DNA of 64,000 bases, from the NCBI RefSeq assembly GCF_004137085.1, contig NZ_QYBC01000011.1, positions 1 to 64,000 of the forward strand. The letters run 5' to 3'. The position numbers and the translations under genes were made by a program. Shown one piece after another: positions 25,461 through 34,248 of the stretch. Every line of letters begins with the position of its first letter. The stretch's first letter is position 1. This stretch comes from Lichenibacterium ramalinae (GTDB lineage Bacteria; Pseudomonadota; Alphaproteobacteria; Rhizobiales; Beijerinckiaceae). The notes under the pieces are model-generated. The model was not told the origin of the DNA and did not search any database. It worked only from the letters and a program-made list of their open reading frames with translations.

Positions 25461-27866
25461 GTGCGCTTGAAACGTTCAACGATCTTTGCGGTCCTTTGCC
25501 TCTACCTCGGCCTCTGTACCGGCACCGCCGCCCCGGCCCCGGCGGCGCAACGCGGCGGACCCGTCCCGACCGACGGGGGATCGGCCTTCCCCACGCTCCG
25601 GGCCGATCACGGCAAGGACGACGTCGCCCCGCCGTGGGGCGATGGGCCCCGCTCGCCGATGGTCCCGATCCCCCTGCCCCAGGCCTATTCGCAGGCCGTC
25701 CCCTTCATGGCCTTCGGCAACGGCCACCTCATCCGGAGCGCGCCGCGCCGCGACCCCGCCGAGGCTTCGGCCGGCACCATCACGCTGAACCTGCAGGGCG
25801 TGCCCGTGGCCCAGGCGGCCAGGACCGTGCTGGGCGACATCATGGGCGCCAACTACATGGTCGACCCGCGCCTGAACGGCACCGTCACGGTGCAGACGAC
25901 GCAGCCCATCACCAAGGCGGCGGCACTCGACCTGCTGCAGGCCGCCCTGCTGCCCGACGGCGGCACGGTGATCAAGGCCGGCGGCATCTTCAAGGTCGTG
26001 CCGGTGGACCTCGCCGCCACCGGGAGCATCACCACCAACGGCGCGCCCGTCTCCAGCCTCGACGGCACGGGCTTCCGCGTGGTCTCGCTCCGCTACGTCG
26101 CCGCCAGCGAGATGGCCCGGCTGCTCGAGCCCATCGTGCCCAAGGGGACGATCGTGGAGGCCGACGACGCCCGCAACATCCTGGCGCTGCGAGGGTCGGC
26201 GGCGAGCCTGCGGGCCGTGCTCGACACGGTCGCGAGCTTCGACGTCGACGTGATGCGCGGCATGTCCTTCGGCATCGTCCCGGTCAAGACGAAGCAGCCC
26301 GAGCGGATGGTCGAAGACCTCAAGGCGATCTTCGCGTCCGACAAGGACGGGCCGCTGAAGGGGCGGGTGCGCTTCCTGGCCAACGGCCGCATCGGCGCCG
26401 TCCTGGTCGTGACGTCCGAGCCGAGCTATCTCGCCCTGGCGCAGGACTGGATCCGCCGGCTCGACGCGCAGCGCGAGGGGAGCGAGCCGGAACTCCACAT
26501 CTATCCGGTCCAGAACCGCCCCGCGCGGGAACTCGCCAAGGTGCTGCAGGCCATGTTCGGCGACGACACGGCCGCGGCCGGCGTGACGGGCTCGCTCGTG
26601 GCGCCGCGCTCCGCCGCCGCGGCCTTCGGCCTCGCCGCGACGGCAGGGAGCGCCGGCGGCATGGGCTCCGGCGGCATGGGCTCCGGCGGCATGGGCTCCA
26701 GCAGCGGCTCCTTCTCGCCGGGCGGGTTCGGCGGCGGCATGGGGAGCGGCAGCTCCGAAGCCGCGCCCGCCCCGGGCGCCGCCGCCGGCTGGTCGGCGAC
26801 CGGCTCGAGCCCCGGCTCCGCGCGGAACGCCCGGGCGGCCGGAGCCGGCGGGACGGGCCTTGCCGGCGGCGGCTCCGCCGCGACCGGAGGCGACGGCGCC
26901 GATGCCGGCGGACCGACGACGGCCGTGTCGCAGCCGCGGCTCAAGATCGTCGCCGACGACGTCAAGAACGCCCTCCTCATCATGGCGGACCGCAACGACT
27001 ACCGCCGCATCCTCAAGGTGGTCCGCTCCATGGACGTCGTCGCCAGCCAGGTGATGATCCAGGCCGCCGTCGCCGAAGTGACGCTGAACGACCAGCTGCA
27101 ATACGGCGTGCAGTGGCAGTTGCAGAAGGACGGACACGCGGCGCGGACGAGCTTCACCGATGCGGCCAAGGCGAGCGTCGCCGCCGTCTATCCGGGCTTC
27201 AACTACGCCATGAACGTCGGCAGCATCGCGTCGACGCTGAGCGCGCTCAACGCCATCACCCACGTCAACGTGATCTCGACGCCGTCGCTGATGGTGCTCG
27301 ACAGCAAAACCGCCGCTCTGCAGATCGGCGACCAGGTCCCCATCACGACCCAGACCGCCACCAGCACCGTGACGACCAACGGCGCGATCGTGAACGCGGT
27401 CGAGATGCGCGACACCGGCGTCATCCTGTCGGTGACGCCCCGCATCAACGAGAGCGGGCGCATCCAGCTCGACATCGAGCAGGAGGTCAGCGCCGTCGTG
27501 CAGACGACGAGTTCCAACATCGATTCCCCCACCATCCAGCAGCGCCGGGTCAAGACCACGGTGGTGGTCAAGGACGGCGAAGTGCTGGCCCTGGGCGGCA
27601 TGATCCAGTCCAAGGTCGAGAAGGACAGTTCCGAGATCCCCTTCCTCGGGCAGATCCCGGGGATCGGCGCCGCCTTCGCGTCCCGCAACCACCGGGTCAC
27701 CAAGACCGAGCTCATCATCCTCATCACGCCGCGCATCGTGCGCGACACGGTGGAAGCCCGCCGCGTCACCGAAGACTACCGGCGCGACGTGCATGCCTAT
27801 GCGGCGCCCGAATCCGACGACCGCGGCATGGCCAACACCGCCCGACGCATGCTGGAGCATCCATGA
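25461..27866 (+). CDS. gspD: type II secretion secretin GspD
   Basis: An 801-residue outer-membrane secretin with a signal peptide (to PAPAAQ). N0/N1-type domains begin near residue 105 (ITLNLQGVPVAQAART), further N domains follow, and a long Gly/Ser/Ala-rich insert (about 398-485) includes three perfect 15-bp repeats coding GGMGS (26655-26699). The secretin domain has VISTPSLMVLDSKTAALQIG, the VPITTQT gate region and LIILITPRIV. Start is GTG 25461. Stop overlaps the next lipoprotein gene (ATGA). The insert is longer than usual. Confidence 0.93.
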   Translation: MRLKRSTIFAVLCLYLGLCTGTAAPAPAAQRGGPVPTDGGSAFPTLRADHGKDDVAPPWGDGPRSPMVPIPLPQAYSQAVPFMAFGNGHLIRSAPRRDPAEASAGTITLNLQGVPVAQAARTVLGDIMGANYMVDPRLNGTVTVQTTQPITKAAALDLLQAALLPDGGTVIKAGGIFKVVPVDLAATGSITTNGAPVSSLDGTGFRVVSLRYVAASEMARLLEPIVPKGTIVEADDARNILALRGSAASLRAVLDTVASFDVDVMRGMSFGIVPVKTKQPERMVEDLKAIFASDKDGPLKGRVRFLANGRIGAVLVVTSEPSYLALAQDWIRRLDAQREGSEPELHIYPVQNRPARELAKVLQAMFGDDTAAAGVTGSLVAPRSAAAAFGLAATAGSAGGMGSGGMGSGGMGSSSGSFSPGGFGGGMGSGSSEAAPAPGAAAGWSATGSSPGSARNARAAGAGGTGLAGGGSAATGGDGADAGGPTTAVSQPRLKIVADDVKNALLIMADRNDYRRILKVVRSMDVVASQVMIQAAVAEVTLNDQLQYGVQWQLQKDGHAARTSFTDAAKASVAAVYPGFNYAMNVGSIASTLSALNAITHVNVISTPSLMVLDSKTAALQIGDQVPITTQTATSTVTTNGAIVNAVEMRDTGVILSVTPRINESGRIQLDIEQEVSAVVQTTSSNIDSPTIQQRRVKTTVVVKDGEVLALGGMIQSKVEKDSSEIPFLGQIPGIGAAFASRNHRVTKTELIILITPRIVRDTVEARRVTEDYRRDVHAYAAPESDDRGMANTARRMLEHP

Positions 27867-28321
27867 GCGACCCCGCCTTTCGCCGCGCCCGCCCTGCCCT
27901 GCTGGCCGCCGGCCTGATGCAGGCGATGCTCGGCGGCTGCTCCGCGCCGGCCGCGGGCGTTCCGTCGCTGCAGTCGCCGCCGCCCTACAGGCTCTTCGAC
28001 GTCGACAGGACCATGTCCTGCGCGGCTGTGGCGGCTTCCTTCCACGACGCGGCCGTGCGGGCCGCCCGCCTCCGCCATTGGCTGTCGGTCGGGCCCCTGC
28101 CGGGGTACGGGCTCGGCCGCTTCGAGGCGGATGCCCCGGCCAGGCTGGAGGACGAGCGGGGCAGGCTCGATGCCCTGACCGACCTCCAGCGCTTCAAAGG
28201 GTGCCCGGTCGAGGACCCGGTCGCCGCGGTGGCGGCCGAGATGGCCCGGCTGGCGCCCCACCCGGCCGGCTCCCTGGCGCCCGCCGCCCCGGAGCCCGTC
28301 GTGCTGCGCCGCCTCGGCTGA
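27863..28321 (+). CDS. lipoprotein coupled to gspD, candidate pilotin
   Basis: A 152-residue protein with a signal peptide and a lipobox (LGGC, about residue 30), so an outer- or inner-membrane lipoprotein. The mature part is mostly helical with two further cysteines (MSCAA and KGCPVED). I recognise no family. Its start overlaps the gspD stop, and secretins usually need a small lipoprotein pilotin, so this is a candidate; GspS-type similarity is not visible by eye. Confidence 0.6.
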   Translation: MSDPAFRRARPALLAAGLMQAMLGGCSAPAAGVPSLQSPPPYRLFDVDRTMSCAAVAASFHDAAVRAARLRHWLSVGPLPGYGLGRFEADAPARLEDERGRLDALTDLQRFKGCPVEDPVAAVAAEMARLAPHPAGSLAPAAPEPVVLRRLG

Positions 28322-28476
28322 GGGCTCGGTTGAGCGTTCGTGAGCGGCCGCCTTTCTGCCCGAAGCCGACGCGACGTTGCTCGACGGGCCCGGACGCCAT
28401 TCCGGCACCGGTCCGATCCCTCCACGACCTCCGACGGGGGAGCGAAGCCGGCCAGGGCGCCGGCCCGCCCCTCGCC

Positions 28477-29427
28477 CTATCGGTCCGGGCGCAGGCAGGG
28501 GGGCGCCGCGCCCGGGTCGGTCGCCGAGGCCTCGTCCGGCGCCGGCGTGCCGCGGCGCCACTCGGCGATCCGGTAGGGCGAGCCGCCCGCCCCGACGTCG
28601 ACCAGAGCTTCGCGTACCGCCACGGCGCCGCGCAGGGTGCGCGCCACGGCCCGGACCGTGACGGGCCCGGAGCTGGCGACGGCTCCCGGCAGTTCGCCGG
28701 CACGGGCGGCGTCGGGCGGGCGCAGCCCGAGCAGCGCCAGCAGGGCCGGCGCGGCGGCGTCGGGGTCGGGCTCGGGACTGCCGGCCATGACGGTGACGAA
28801 GGGCAGCGCCGCCGCGACGAGATCCGGCGGCACGCCCGGCACCTGGTCGAGTTCCAGCACCGTGACGAAGGGCGCTCGCTTCGGCCCATCCGGCAGGCCG
28901 TCGGCCCGGGGCGCCGTCGCCTGGCCGGGCGCGAGCCCGTCGTCTCCGGGCGTGCGGAACGCCACGATGGCCCGGGCGACGGCGGCGCCCCGCGCGGGGT
29001 CGCGCGTCAGCCCCGCGAAAAGCCGCGCCAGCAGGGGCAAGGGCGAGGCGTTGAGGTCGACCTTGCCGGCCTCCCGCGACACCAGGATGCGGACGGCGGA
29101 GCCGTCCGGCAGGTTGCACCCGAGCGGCACGGGCCGGCGCAGGGGCGGGTCCCCCGCCAGGGCCCGCAAAATGCCGAGGTCGACGGCGCTCTCGGCATCG
29201 GCGGCGGCCTGGGCGATGGCGGCGAGGTCGCCCGCGTCCCGTGCCCGGTTGCGCGCGCCGACGATCGCCATCGTGCCGAGCAGCGTGACGAGGCCGAGGC
29301 CCCACACCACCACGACGAGGGCGAAGCCGGCGGCCGGGCCCGGCCGGCTCCGGCCCGTCCGGCGCCGGTGCGCCCCCGCCCGGCCACGCCCCGGTCCTCC
29401 CTCCACGTCACTCTCCCGGCTCGGCAT
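28477..29427 (-). CDS. gspK: type II secretion minor pseudopilin GspK
   Basis: A 316-residue protein with a long basic leader and the prepilin-type site AAG|FALVVVVWGLGLV. Glu+5 is absent, as is normal for GspK, the tip pseudopilin. The large C-terminal region has KVDLNASPLPLLARLF and VLELDQVPGVPPDLV, matching the SAM-like insert of GspK. It lies on the minus strand between plus-strand gspD and gspE, so it must have its own promoter, probably in the 111-bp gap shared with gspE. Confidence 0.85.
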   Translation of the reverse strand: MPSRESDVEGGPGRGRAGAHRRRTGRSRPGPAAGFALVVVVWGLGLVTLLGTMAIVGARNRARDAGDLAAIAQAAADAESAVDLGILRALAGDPPLRRPVPLGCNLPDGSAVRILVSREAGKVDLNASPLPLLARLFAGLTRDPARGAAVARAIVAFRTPGDDGLAPGQATAPRADGLPDGPKRAPFVTVLELDQVPGVPPDLVAAALPFVTVMAGSPEPDPDAAAPALLALLGLRPPDAARAGELPGAVASSGPVTVRAVARTLRGAVAVREALVDVGAGGSPYRIAEWRRGTPAPDEASATDPGAAPPCLRPDR

Positions 29428-29538
29428 CGACCACGGCCCGCAACAAACGCGCGATAAATCCAGCCAACACCGCCGCGATGCAAGGACCGGTTAAGCCCCG
29501 TGCCGCATCTAGGGGCACCGGAACCGGATCGGAACCAC

Positions 29539-31377
29539 ATGCTTCAAAGCGCGTTCGAGCCGCCGAGTGCCGTGGCGCCCGCCGCCGGATGCCGAAACGT
29601 GCTCGGGCCGCGGGAGCCGGGCTTCGCCGAAGCCTTCAGTGCCCTGTTGACGGCGCTCCGGCTCGGAGACCCCGCCGCCTTGGCGCGGGCGCGCCGGGCC
29701 TCCGAGGCCACGGGCGAGCGCTTCGACACCGTCCTGACGACGCTCGGCCTCATCGCCGAGGACGACCTCGCCACCGCCTATGCGGCCCATGCCGGCCTCG
29801 CCGTCGTGGAGCCCGAGGCGGTGCCGCTGCGCCCGGTGGACCTCGGGCCGGTCGATCCCGCCTTCCTCAAGGCGAACCGCCTGTTGCCGCTGCGACGCGG
29901 CGGGGACGCCCTCGCCCTCGCCGTGGTCGATCCCTTCCTCGCCGAGCCCGTCGCGGCCCTGCGCTACAAGCTCGGCCTGCGGATCGACACGGTTCTGATC
30001 ACCCCGGGCGATTTCGAGGCGGGTTTCGCGGCGCTCTACGGAGAGGGACCGAACCGCGCCGCGACGGGCCCCGCGCCGTTCGGCGCCACGCCGTTCGGCG
30101 CCACGCCGTTCGGCGCCACGCCGTTCGGCGCCACGCCGTTCGGCGCCACGCCCGGCCCCGACGCCAACGACCTCGATGTCGAGCGGCTGCGCGACATCGC
30201 CAACGAGGCGCCGGTGGTCCGCCTCGTCAACCAGCTCATCGCGCGGGCGGCCGAGCGGCGCGCGTCGGACATCCACGTGGAGCCCGGCCGCGATGCCGTG
30301 GCGGTCCGCTACCGCATCGACGGCGTGCTGCAGCCCGAGACGAGCGTCGACACGCAACTGCGCGCCGCCCTCACCACCCGCATCAAGATCATGGCGAAGC
30401 TCGACATCGCCGAGCGGCGCCTGCCGCAGGACGGGCGCATCAAGACCGTGGTCCGGGGCGTCGAGCTCGACATCCGCGTCGCGACGCTGCCGACCGCCTT
30501 CGGCGAAAGCATCGTCATGCGGCTCCTCGACCGCACCCGCGTCGACCTGCTGCTCGACCGCATCGGCCTGTCGCCCCCGATCCATGCGGGGCTGCGCCGG
30601 CTCCTCGCGCGCCCGAACGGCATCGTGCTGGTGACGGGCCCCACCGGCAGCGGCAAGACCACGACGCTCTACGCGGCCTTGAACCAGATCGACCGGCCCG
30701 GCCTGAAGATCTTCACCGTCGAGGACCCGATCGAGTACCAGATCCCCAACGTCAGCCAGGTGCAGGTCCAACCGCAGATCGGCCTCGACTTCCCCCGCGC
30801 GCTCCGCTCCATCCTGCGCCAGGACCCCGACATCGTGATGATCGGCGAGATCCGCGACCTCGACACGGCCCGCATCGCCATCCAGGCCGCTCTGACCGGC
30901 CACCTCGTGCTCTCGACCCTGCACACCAACGATGCGGTGTCGGCCGTGACGCGACTGGTCGACATCGGCGTCGAACCCTACCTGCTCGGCGCCACGGTGG
31001 CGGGCGTCATGGCGCAGCGCCTGGTCCGCCGCCTCTGCCCGGCCTGCGCCCGGCCCCACCCCGGCGCGGCGCGGATCGCCGCCGACCTCGGCGCGCGGGG
31101 CTTCGCGTGCGGGCCCGTCGACCCCGCGGCGATCCGCGAAGCGGTGGGCTGCGAGGCCTGCCGGGGGACGGGCTATGCGGGCCGGCTGATCGTCGCCGAA
31201 CTGCTCGACATCGACGACGACCTGCGGGCCGGCATCGGCCGGGACCCGTCGGGCACCGCCCTCGCCGGGATCGCGGCCGGCAAGGGTCACCGCGGGCTCT
31301 TCGCCGACGGTGCCCGCAAGGTGCTCGACGGGCAGACCACGCTCGACGAGGTGCTGCGCGTGGCATCGGCGCCCTGA
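29539..31377 (+). CDS. gspE: type II secretion ATPase GspE
   Basis: A 612-residue cytoplasmic ATPase. The N-terminal N1E domain is followed by a repeat (FGATP five times, about residues 180-204), then the ATPase core: Walker A GPTGSGKTT, Asp box, Walker B IVMIGEIRD, His box LVLSTLHTND. A tetracysteine zinc module (CPAC near residue 498, CEAC near 537) is typical of GspE. I chose ATG 29539; an upstream in-frame ATG at 29500 is less likely. The stop overlaps the gspF start by one base. Confidence 0.94.
   Translation: MLQSAFEPPSAVAPAAGCRNVLGPREPGFAEAFSALLTALRLGDPAALARARRASEATGERFDTVLTTLGLIAEDDLATAYAAHAGLAVVEPEAVPLRPVDLGPVDPAFLKANRLLPLRRGGDALALAVVDPFLAEPVAALRYKLGLRIDTVLITPGDFEAGFAALYGEGPNRAATGPAPFGATPFGATPFGATPFGATPFGATPGPDANDLDVERLRDIANEAPVVRLVNQLIARAAERRASDIHVEPGRDAVAVRYRIDGVLQPETSVDTQLRAALTTRIKIMAKLDIAERRLPQDGRIKTVVRGVELDIRVATLPTAFGESIVMRLLDRTRVDLLLDRIGLSPPIHAGLRRLLARPNGIVLVTGPTGSGKTTTLYAALNQIDRPGLKIFTVEDPIEYQIPNVSQVQVQPQIGLDFPRALRSILRQDPDIVMIGEIRDLDTARIAIQAALTGHLVLSTLHTNDAVSAVTRLVDIGVEPYLLGATVAGVMAQRLVRRLCPACARPHPGAARIAADLGARGFACGPVDPAAIREAVGCEACRGTGYAGRLIVAELLDIDDDLRAGIGRDPSGTALAGIAAGKGHRGLFADGARKVLDGQTTLDEVLRVASAP
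30076..30150 (+). repeat. in-frame 15-bp repeat x5 in gspE
   Basis: Five perfect tandem copies of CCGTTCGGCGCCACG, coding repeats of PFGAT, in the linker between the N-terminal domain and the ATPase core of GspE. Perfect identity suggests recent expansion. Each unit keeps the frame, so copy-number change would alter only linker length. Confidence 0.97.
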
Positions 31378-32633
31378 TGCCGGCGCCGGGTCTGTTCCCC
31401 TATCGCTACCGGGCCTACCGGGGCGACGGCAGCGTCGTGGTCGCCACCATCGACGCCGCGAGCCCCGAGGCCGCCGTCGCCGCCGTCTACGATGCCGGGC
31501 TGACGCCGTTCGAGACCGTTCGGGTCGCCGCCCGCGGGGATCGGGTCGCCGCCCGCCGGGCCCGGAGCGTCGCCGGCCCGGCGGGACCGTCCGACCGGCT
31601 TTCGCTAAAGGAGCTGCGGGCCTTCACCGTCGAGCTCGCCACCCTCACCCTGGCGGAGCTGCCGCTCGACGAGGCCATGCGCAGCGTCGCCGGCCCCGGG
31701 GCCAAGCCCAAGGCCGGGCGCCTGGCCCGCAGCCTTCTGGCCGACCTGCTCGGGGGCGCGCAGCTGTCGGAGGCCATGGCCCGGCACCCCCGGAGCTTCC
31801 CGCCGGACTACCGCGCCATCGTCGGGGCGGGCGAAGCCGGCGCCGCCCTGCCGCGGGTTCTCGGCGAGCTGGCCGAAGCCCTGGCCCGCAGGGTCGAGGT
31901 GCGCGGCAAGCTGCTGGCCGCCATGGTCTATCCCGCCATCCTGCTCGCCATGTCGCTGGCATCCGTCGGCGTCATCGTCGCCGTGCTGGTGCCGAACCTC
32001 ACGCCCATCTTCACCGACGCCGGCCTGCCGCTGCCCGGCATCCTCGGCACGCTCGTGGCGGCGCGCGACGCGTCCGGCGCGGCGGCGGCCGTGGCGCTGG
32101 CCGTCGGGCTTGCGCTCGCCGGCCTCGCCAGGGCCGGCACGCGCGACCCGATGGTCCGCCTCGCCGCCGACCGGCTGCTGGTCCGGCTGCCGGTCCTCGG
32201 CGCTTTCCTCACCGCGGGTGAGGCGGCCCGCTTCCTGCGCGGGCTCGGCACGCTGATCGGGGCCGGCGTGCCCATGATGGGGGCGCTGCGCATCGCGCTC
32301 GACCTCGTCGCCAACCGGGACCTCGCGCGGCGCTACGCGGCGTCTCTGGAGCGCGTGCCGAACGGCGAGTCGCTCACGGCCTCGCTCGGCGACGCCGCCC
32401 TCGTGCCGGCTTCCGCCCTGCGCTTCGTCGCGCTGGGCGAGGAGACCGGCCGGCTCGGCCCGATGCTGTCGAAGGCGGCGGGCCTGCTGGAAGGCGACCA
32501 GCAGCGGGCGATCGACCGGCTCCTGTCGCTGCTGACGCCCGTGATGACGCTGGCCGTGGGCGGGGCCGTCGGGGCACTCATCATGTCGGTGATGGGCGCC
32601 GTCCTGTCCATCAACGACCTGGCGTTCAAGTGA
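31377..32633 (+). CDS. gspF: type II secretion inner-membrane protein GspF
   Basis: A 418-residue polytopic protein with two T2SSF domains (about 75-195 and 275-400), each followed by hydrophobic segments. Motifs include ELATLTLAELPLDEAM, VRGKLLAAMVYPAILL and, near the end, EGDQQRAIDRLLSLLTPVM. GspF is the membrane platform protein that contacts GspE. The start codon overlaps the gspE stop (TGATG). Confidence 0.93.
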   Translation: MPAPGLFPYRYRAYRGDGSVVVATIDAASPEAAVAAVYDAGLTPFETVRVAARGDRVAARRARSVAGPAGPSDRLSLKELRAFTVELATLTLAELPLDEAMRSVAGPGAKPKAGRLARSLLADLLGGAQLSEAMARHPRSFPPDYRAIVGAGEAGAALPRVLGELAEALARRVEVRGKLLAAMVYPAILLAMSLASVGVIVAVLVPNLTPIFTDAGLPLPGILGTLVAARDASGAAAAVALAVGLALAGLARAGTRDPMVRLAADRLLVRLPVLGAFLTAGEAARFLRGLGTLIGAGVPMMGALRIALDLVANRDLARRYAASLERVPNGESLTASLGDAALVPASALRFVALGEETGRLGPMLSKAAGLLEGDQQRAIDRLLSLLTPVMTLAVGGAVGALIMSVMGAVLSINDLAFK

Positions 32634-33070
32634 AGCTGAGGCGACGCGGCGGGGCCGCGGGCTTCACGCTGGTCGAGCTTCTCGTCACGATGGCGATCCT
32701 CGGCGGCGTGATGGCGCTCGTCGTGGCGGCCAGGCCGCGCGCGGCGACGCTGCGGCTCGACGCCACCGCCCGGGCGATCGCGTCCGGCCTGCGGGCCGCC
32801 CGTGCGCGCGCCATGCTGAGCGGCACCGAAGCCACCTTCGTGCTCGACGGCGCTGCCCGGACCTACGGCCCGCCGCGCGACCCGCGGCCGCTGCCGGCCG
32901 ACATGGCCGTGGCGGTCGCGGTGGCGTCGAGCGAGCGGGACCACGACGCGGGCGCCTTCCGCTTCTACCCGGACGGACGCTGCACCGGAGGCTCGCTGAC
33001 CATCAGCCTCGGGGACCGCGCCGTCCTCGTCACGGTCGACTGGCTGACGGGCGAGCCATGGATCCGCTGA
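32630..33070 (+). CDS. gspH: type II secretion minor pseudopilin GspH
   Basis: A 146-residue pseudopilin with a short basic leader and cleavage site AAG|FTLVELL (Glu+5), a hydrophobic helix, then a GspH-type globular domain ending in LVTVDWLTGEPWIR. Start GTG 32630 overlaps the gspF stop. It overlaps gspI by 13 bases. Confidence 0.88.
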   Translation: MKLRRRGGAAGFTLVELLVTMAILGGVMALVVAARPRAATLRLDATARAIASGLRAARARAMLSGTEATFVLDGAARTYGPPRDPRPLPADMAVAVAVASSERDHDAGAFRFYPDGRCTGGSLTISLGDRAVLVTVDWLTGEPWIR

Positions 33071-33510
33071 CGAGGGGTCCGGCGCCGCGACGCCGATGCC
33101 CGGGCGGGCGCAACCGGCCGGCCGGCGGGCGGGCCGGCTTCGTGCTGGCCGAAACGCTCGTCGCCTTCGCGGTGCTGGCGGTCGGCCTCGGCCTCATCTT
33201 CACCGGCATCGCGGTGGCGCTCCGCTCCGATGGGCGGGCCGCCGCGAACCGGGCGGCGCTGCGCGAAGCCCAGGGGCTGCTCGCCCGGGCCGGTCTCGTC
33301 GAACCGCTGGCGACCTCTGACCGGCATGGCGGCGAGCCCGGGAGCGCCCGCTGGCGCATGACCATCGTCCGCGTCGTTCCGGCTGCGGCCGAAACGGCGA
33401 CCGCTGGGGCACCGCCGCCGCTCGCGGCCTTCTGGGTCGACGTGACGGTGTCGATGCCGGACGGGTCCGGCGCCGCGCTGGCCGGGCTGAAACTGGCCCA
33501 GCGACGATGA
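33058..33510 (+). CDS. gspI: type II secretion minor pseudopilin GspI
   Basis: A 150-residue pseudopilin with a Pro/Arg/Gly-rich leader and cleavage site RAG|FVLAETL (Glu+5), a hydrophobic helix and a short globular domain (RWRMTIVRVVP, AFWVDVTVSMPDGSG). It forms the pseudopilus tip with GspH, J and K. It overlaps gspH by 13 bases and gspJ by 4. Confidence 0.87.
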   Translation: MDPLTRGPAPRRRCPGGRNRPAGGRAGFVLAETLVAFAVLAVGLGLIFTGIAVALRSDGRAAANRAALREAQGLLARAGLVEPLATSDRHGGEPGSARWRMTIVRVVPAAAETATAGAPPPLAAFWVDVTVSMPDGSGAALAGLKLAQRR

Positions 33511-34169
33511 GGCGGGGCGGCCGCGACACCCGTGCCCGGCTCCGCCGCGGGCGGGCGGGCCGGCGCCATGCGGGCCAGCGCGGCCTCACGCTGGTCGAGC
33601 TCCTCATGGGCCTCGCCCTCCTGGTGCTGGTGACGGGCTTCCTGGCCGCTGGCCTGTCGACGGCCCGGCGCGCCGCCGAGGCGGATGCGGTCGCGGAAAC
33701 CGCGACGCGGACCGATGCCGCGCTCGCGGCCGCCGTCGATCTCGTCGAAGCGTCGCTGCCCATCGAGACGATCGTGGTCGGGACCCAGCGTGCCACCCTG
33801 GCCTTCGACGGCCGGCACGGCAGCCTCGCCGCGATCCTGCTCGGCGACGGGCGGACCCTGCGCGGCGGCCTCGTCTCCCTGACGCTGCGCCGCGAGGGCG
33901 ATGCCGTCCTGGTCGACGTCGCCCCTGTGCGCGAAGGCGTGGCCCTGGCGGCGGTGGATCCCGACAGGGTCCGGCACGTCACGCTGCTGACCGGCGTGCG
34001 GGACCTGCGGATCGGCTACCTCGGCGACGCCGGCCGGGACGGTCGGGCCGCCTGGCGCGACAGCTGGGAGGCGAGCGGGCGGCTGCCGGCCCTGGTGGCG
34101 GTGGAGGTCGACTTCCTCGACCCGCGCCGACGCCCGGCCGCCGCGACGGCGGTCCTGCGCCAGCGATGA
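33507..34169 (+). CDS. gspJ: type II secretion minor pseudopilin GspJ
   Basis: A 220-residue pseudopilin with a basic leader (GRDTRARLRRGRAGRR) and cleavage site QRG|LTLVELL (Glu+5), a hydrophobic helix, then a larger globular domain with VRDLRIGYLGDAGRDG and ALVAVEVDFLDP, as in GspJ. ATGA overlap with gspI. A gap of 79 bases with a local AT-rich TTTAAATT stretch separates it from gspL. Confidence 0.87.
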   Translation: MRRGGRDTRARLRRGRAGRRHAGQRGLTLVELLMGLALLVLVTGFLAAGLSTARRAAEADAVAETATRTDAALAAAVDLVEASLPIETIVVGTQRATLAFDGRHGSLAAILLGDGRTLRGGLVSLTLRREGDAVLVDVAPVREGVALAAVDPDRVRHVTLLTGVRDLRIGYLGDAGRDGRAAWRDSWEASGRLPALVAVEVDFLDPRRRPAAATAVLRQR

Positions 34170-34248
34170 CGGCAGCCCCGGCTTCAACGCATCTTTCACC
34201 ATCGGGCGTTTAAATTCGCGCCGTTCCACGCATCCTCCGGTCGAGCCG

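Noticed and set aside
31377-32633. Type IV pilus PilC rather than GspF
   Set aside because: The surrounding genes (gspG with T2SG domain, gspH, I, J, L, M, K) and absence of pilA/pilT point to type II secretion.
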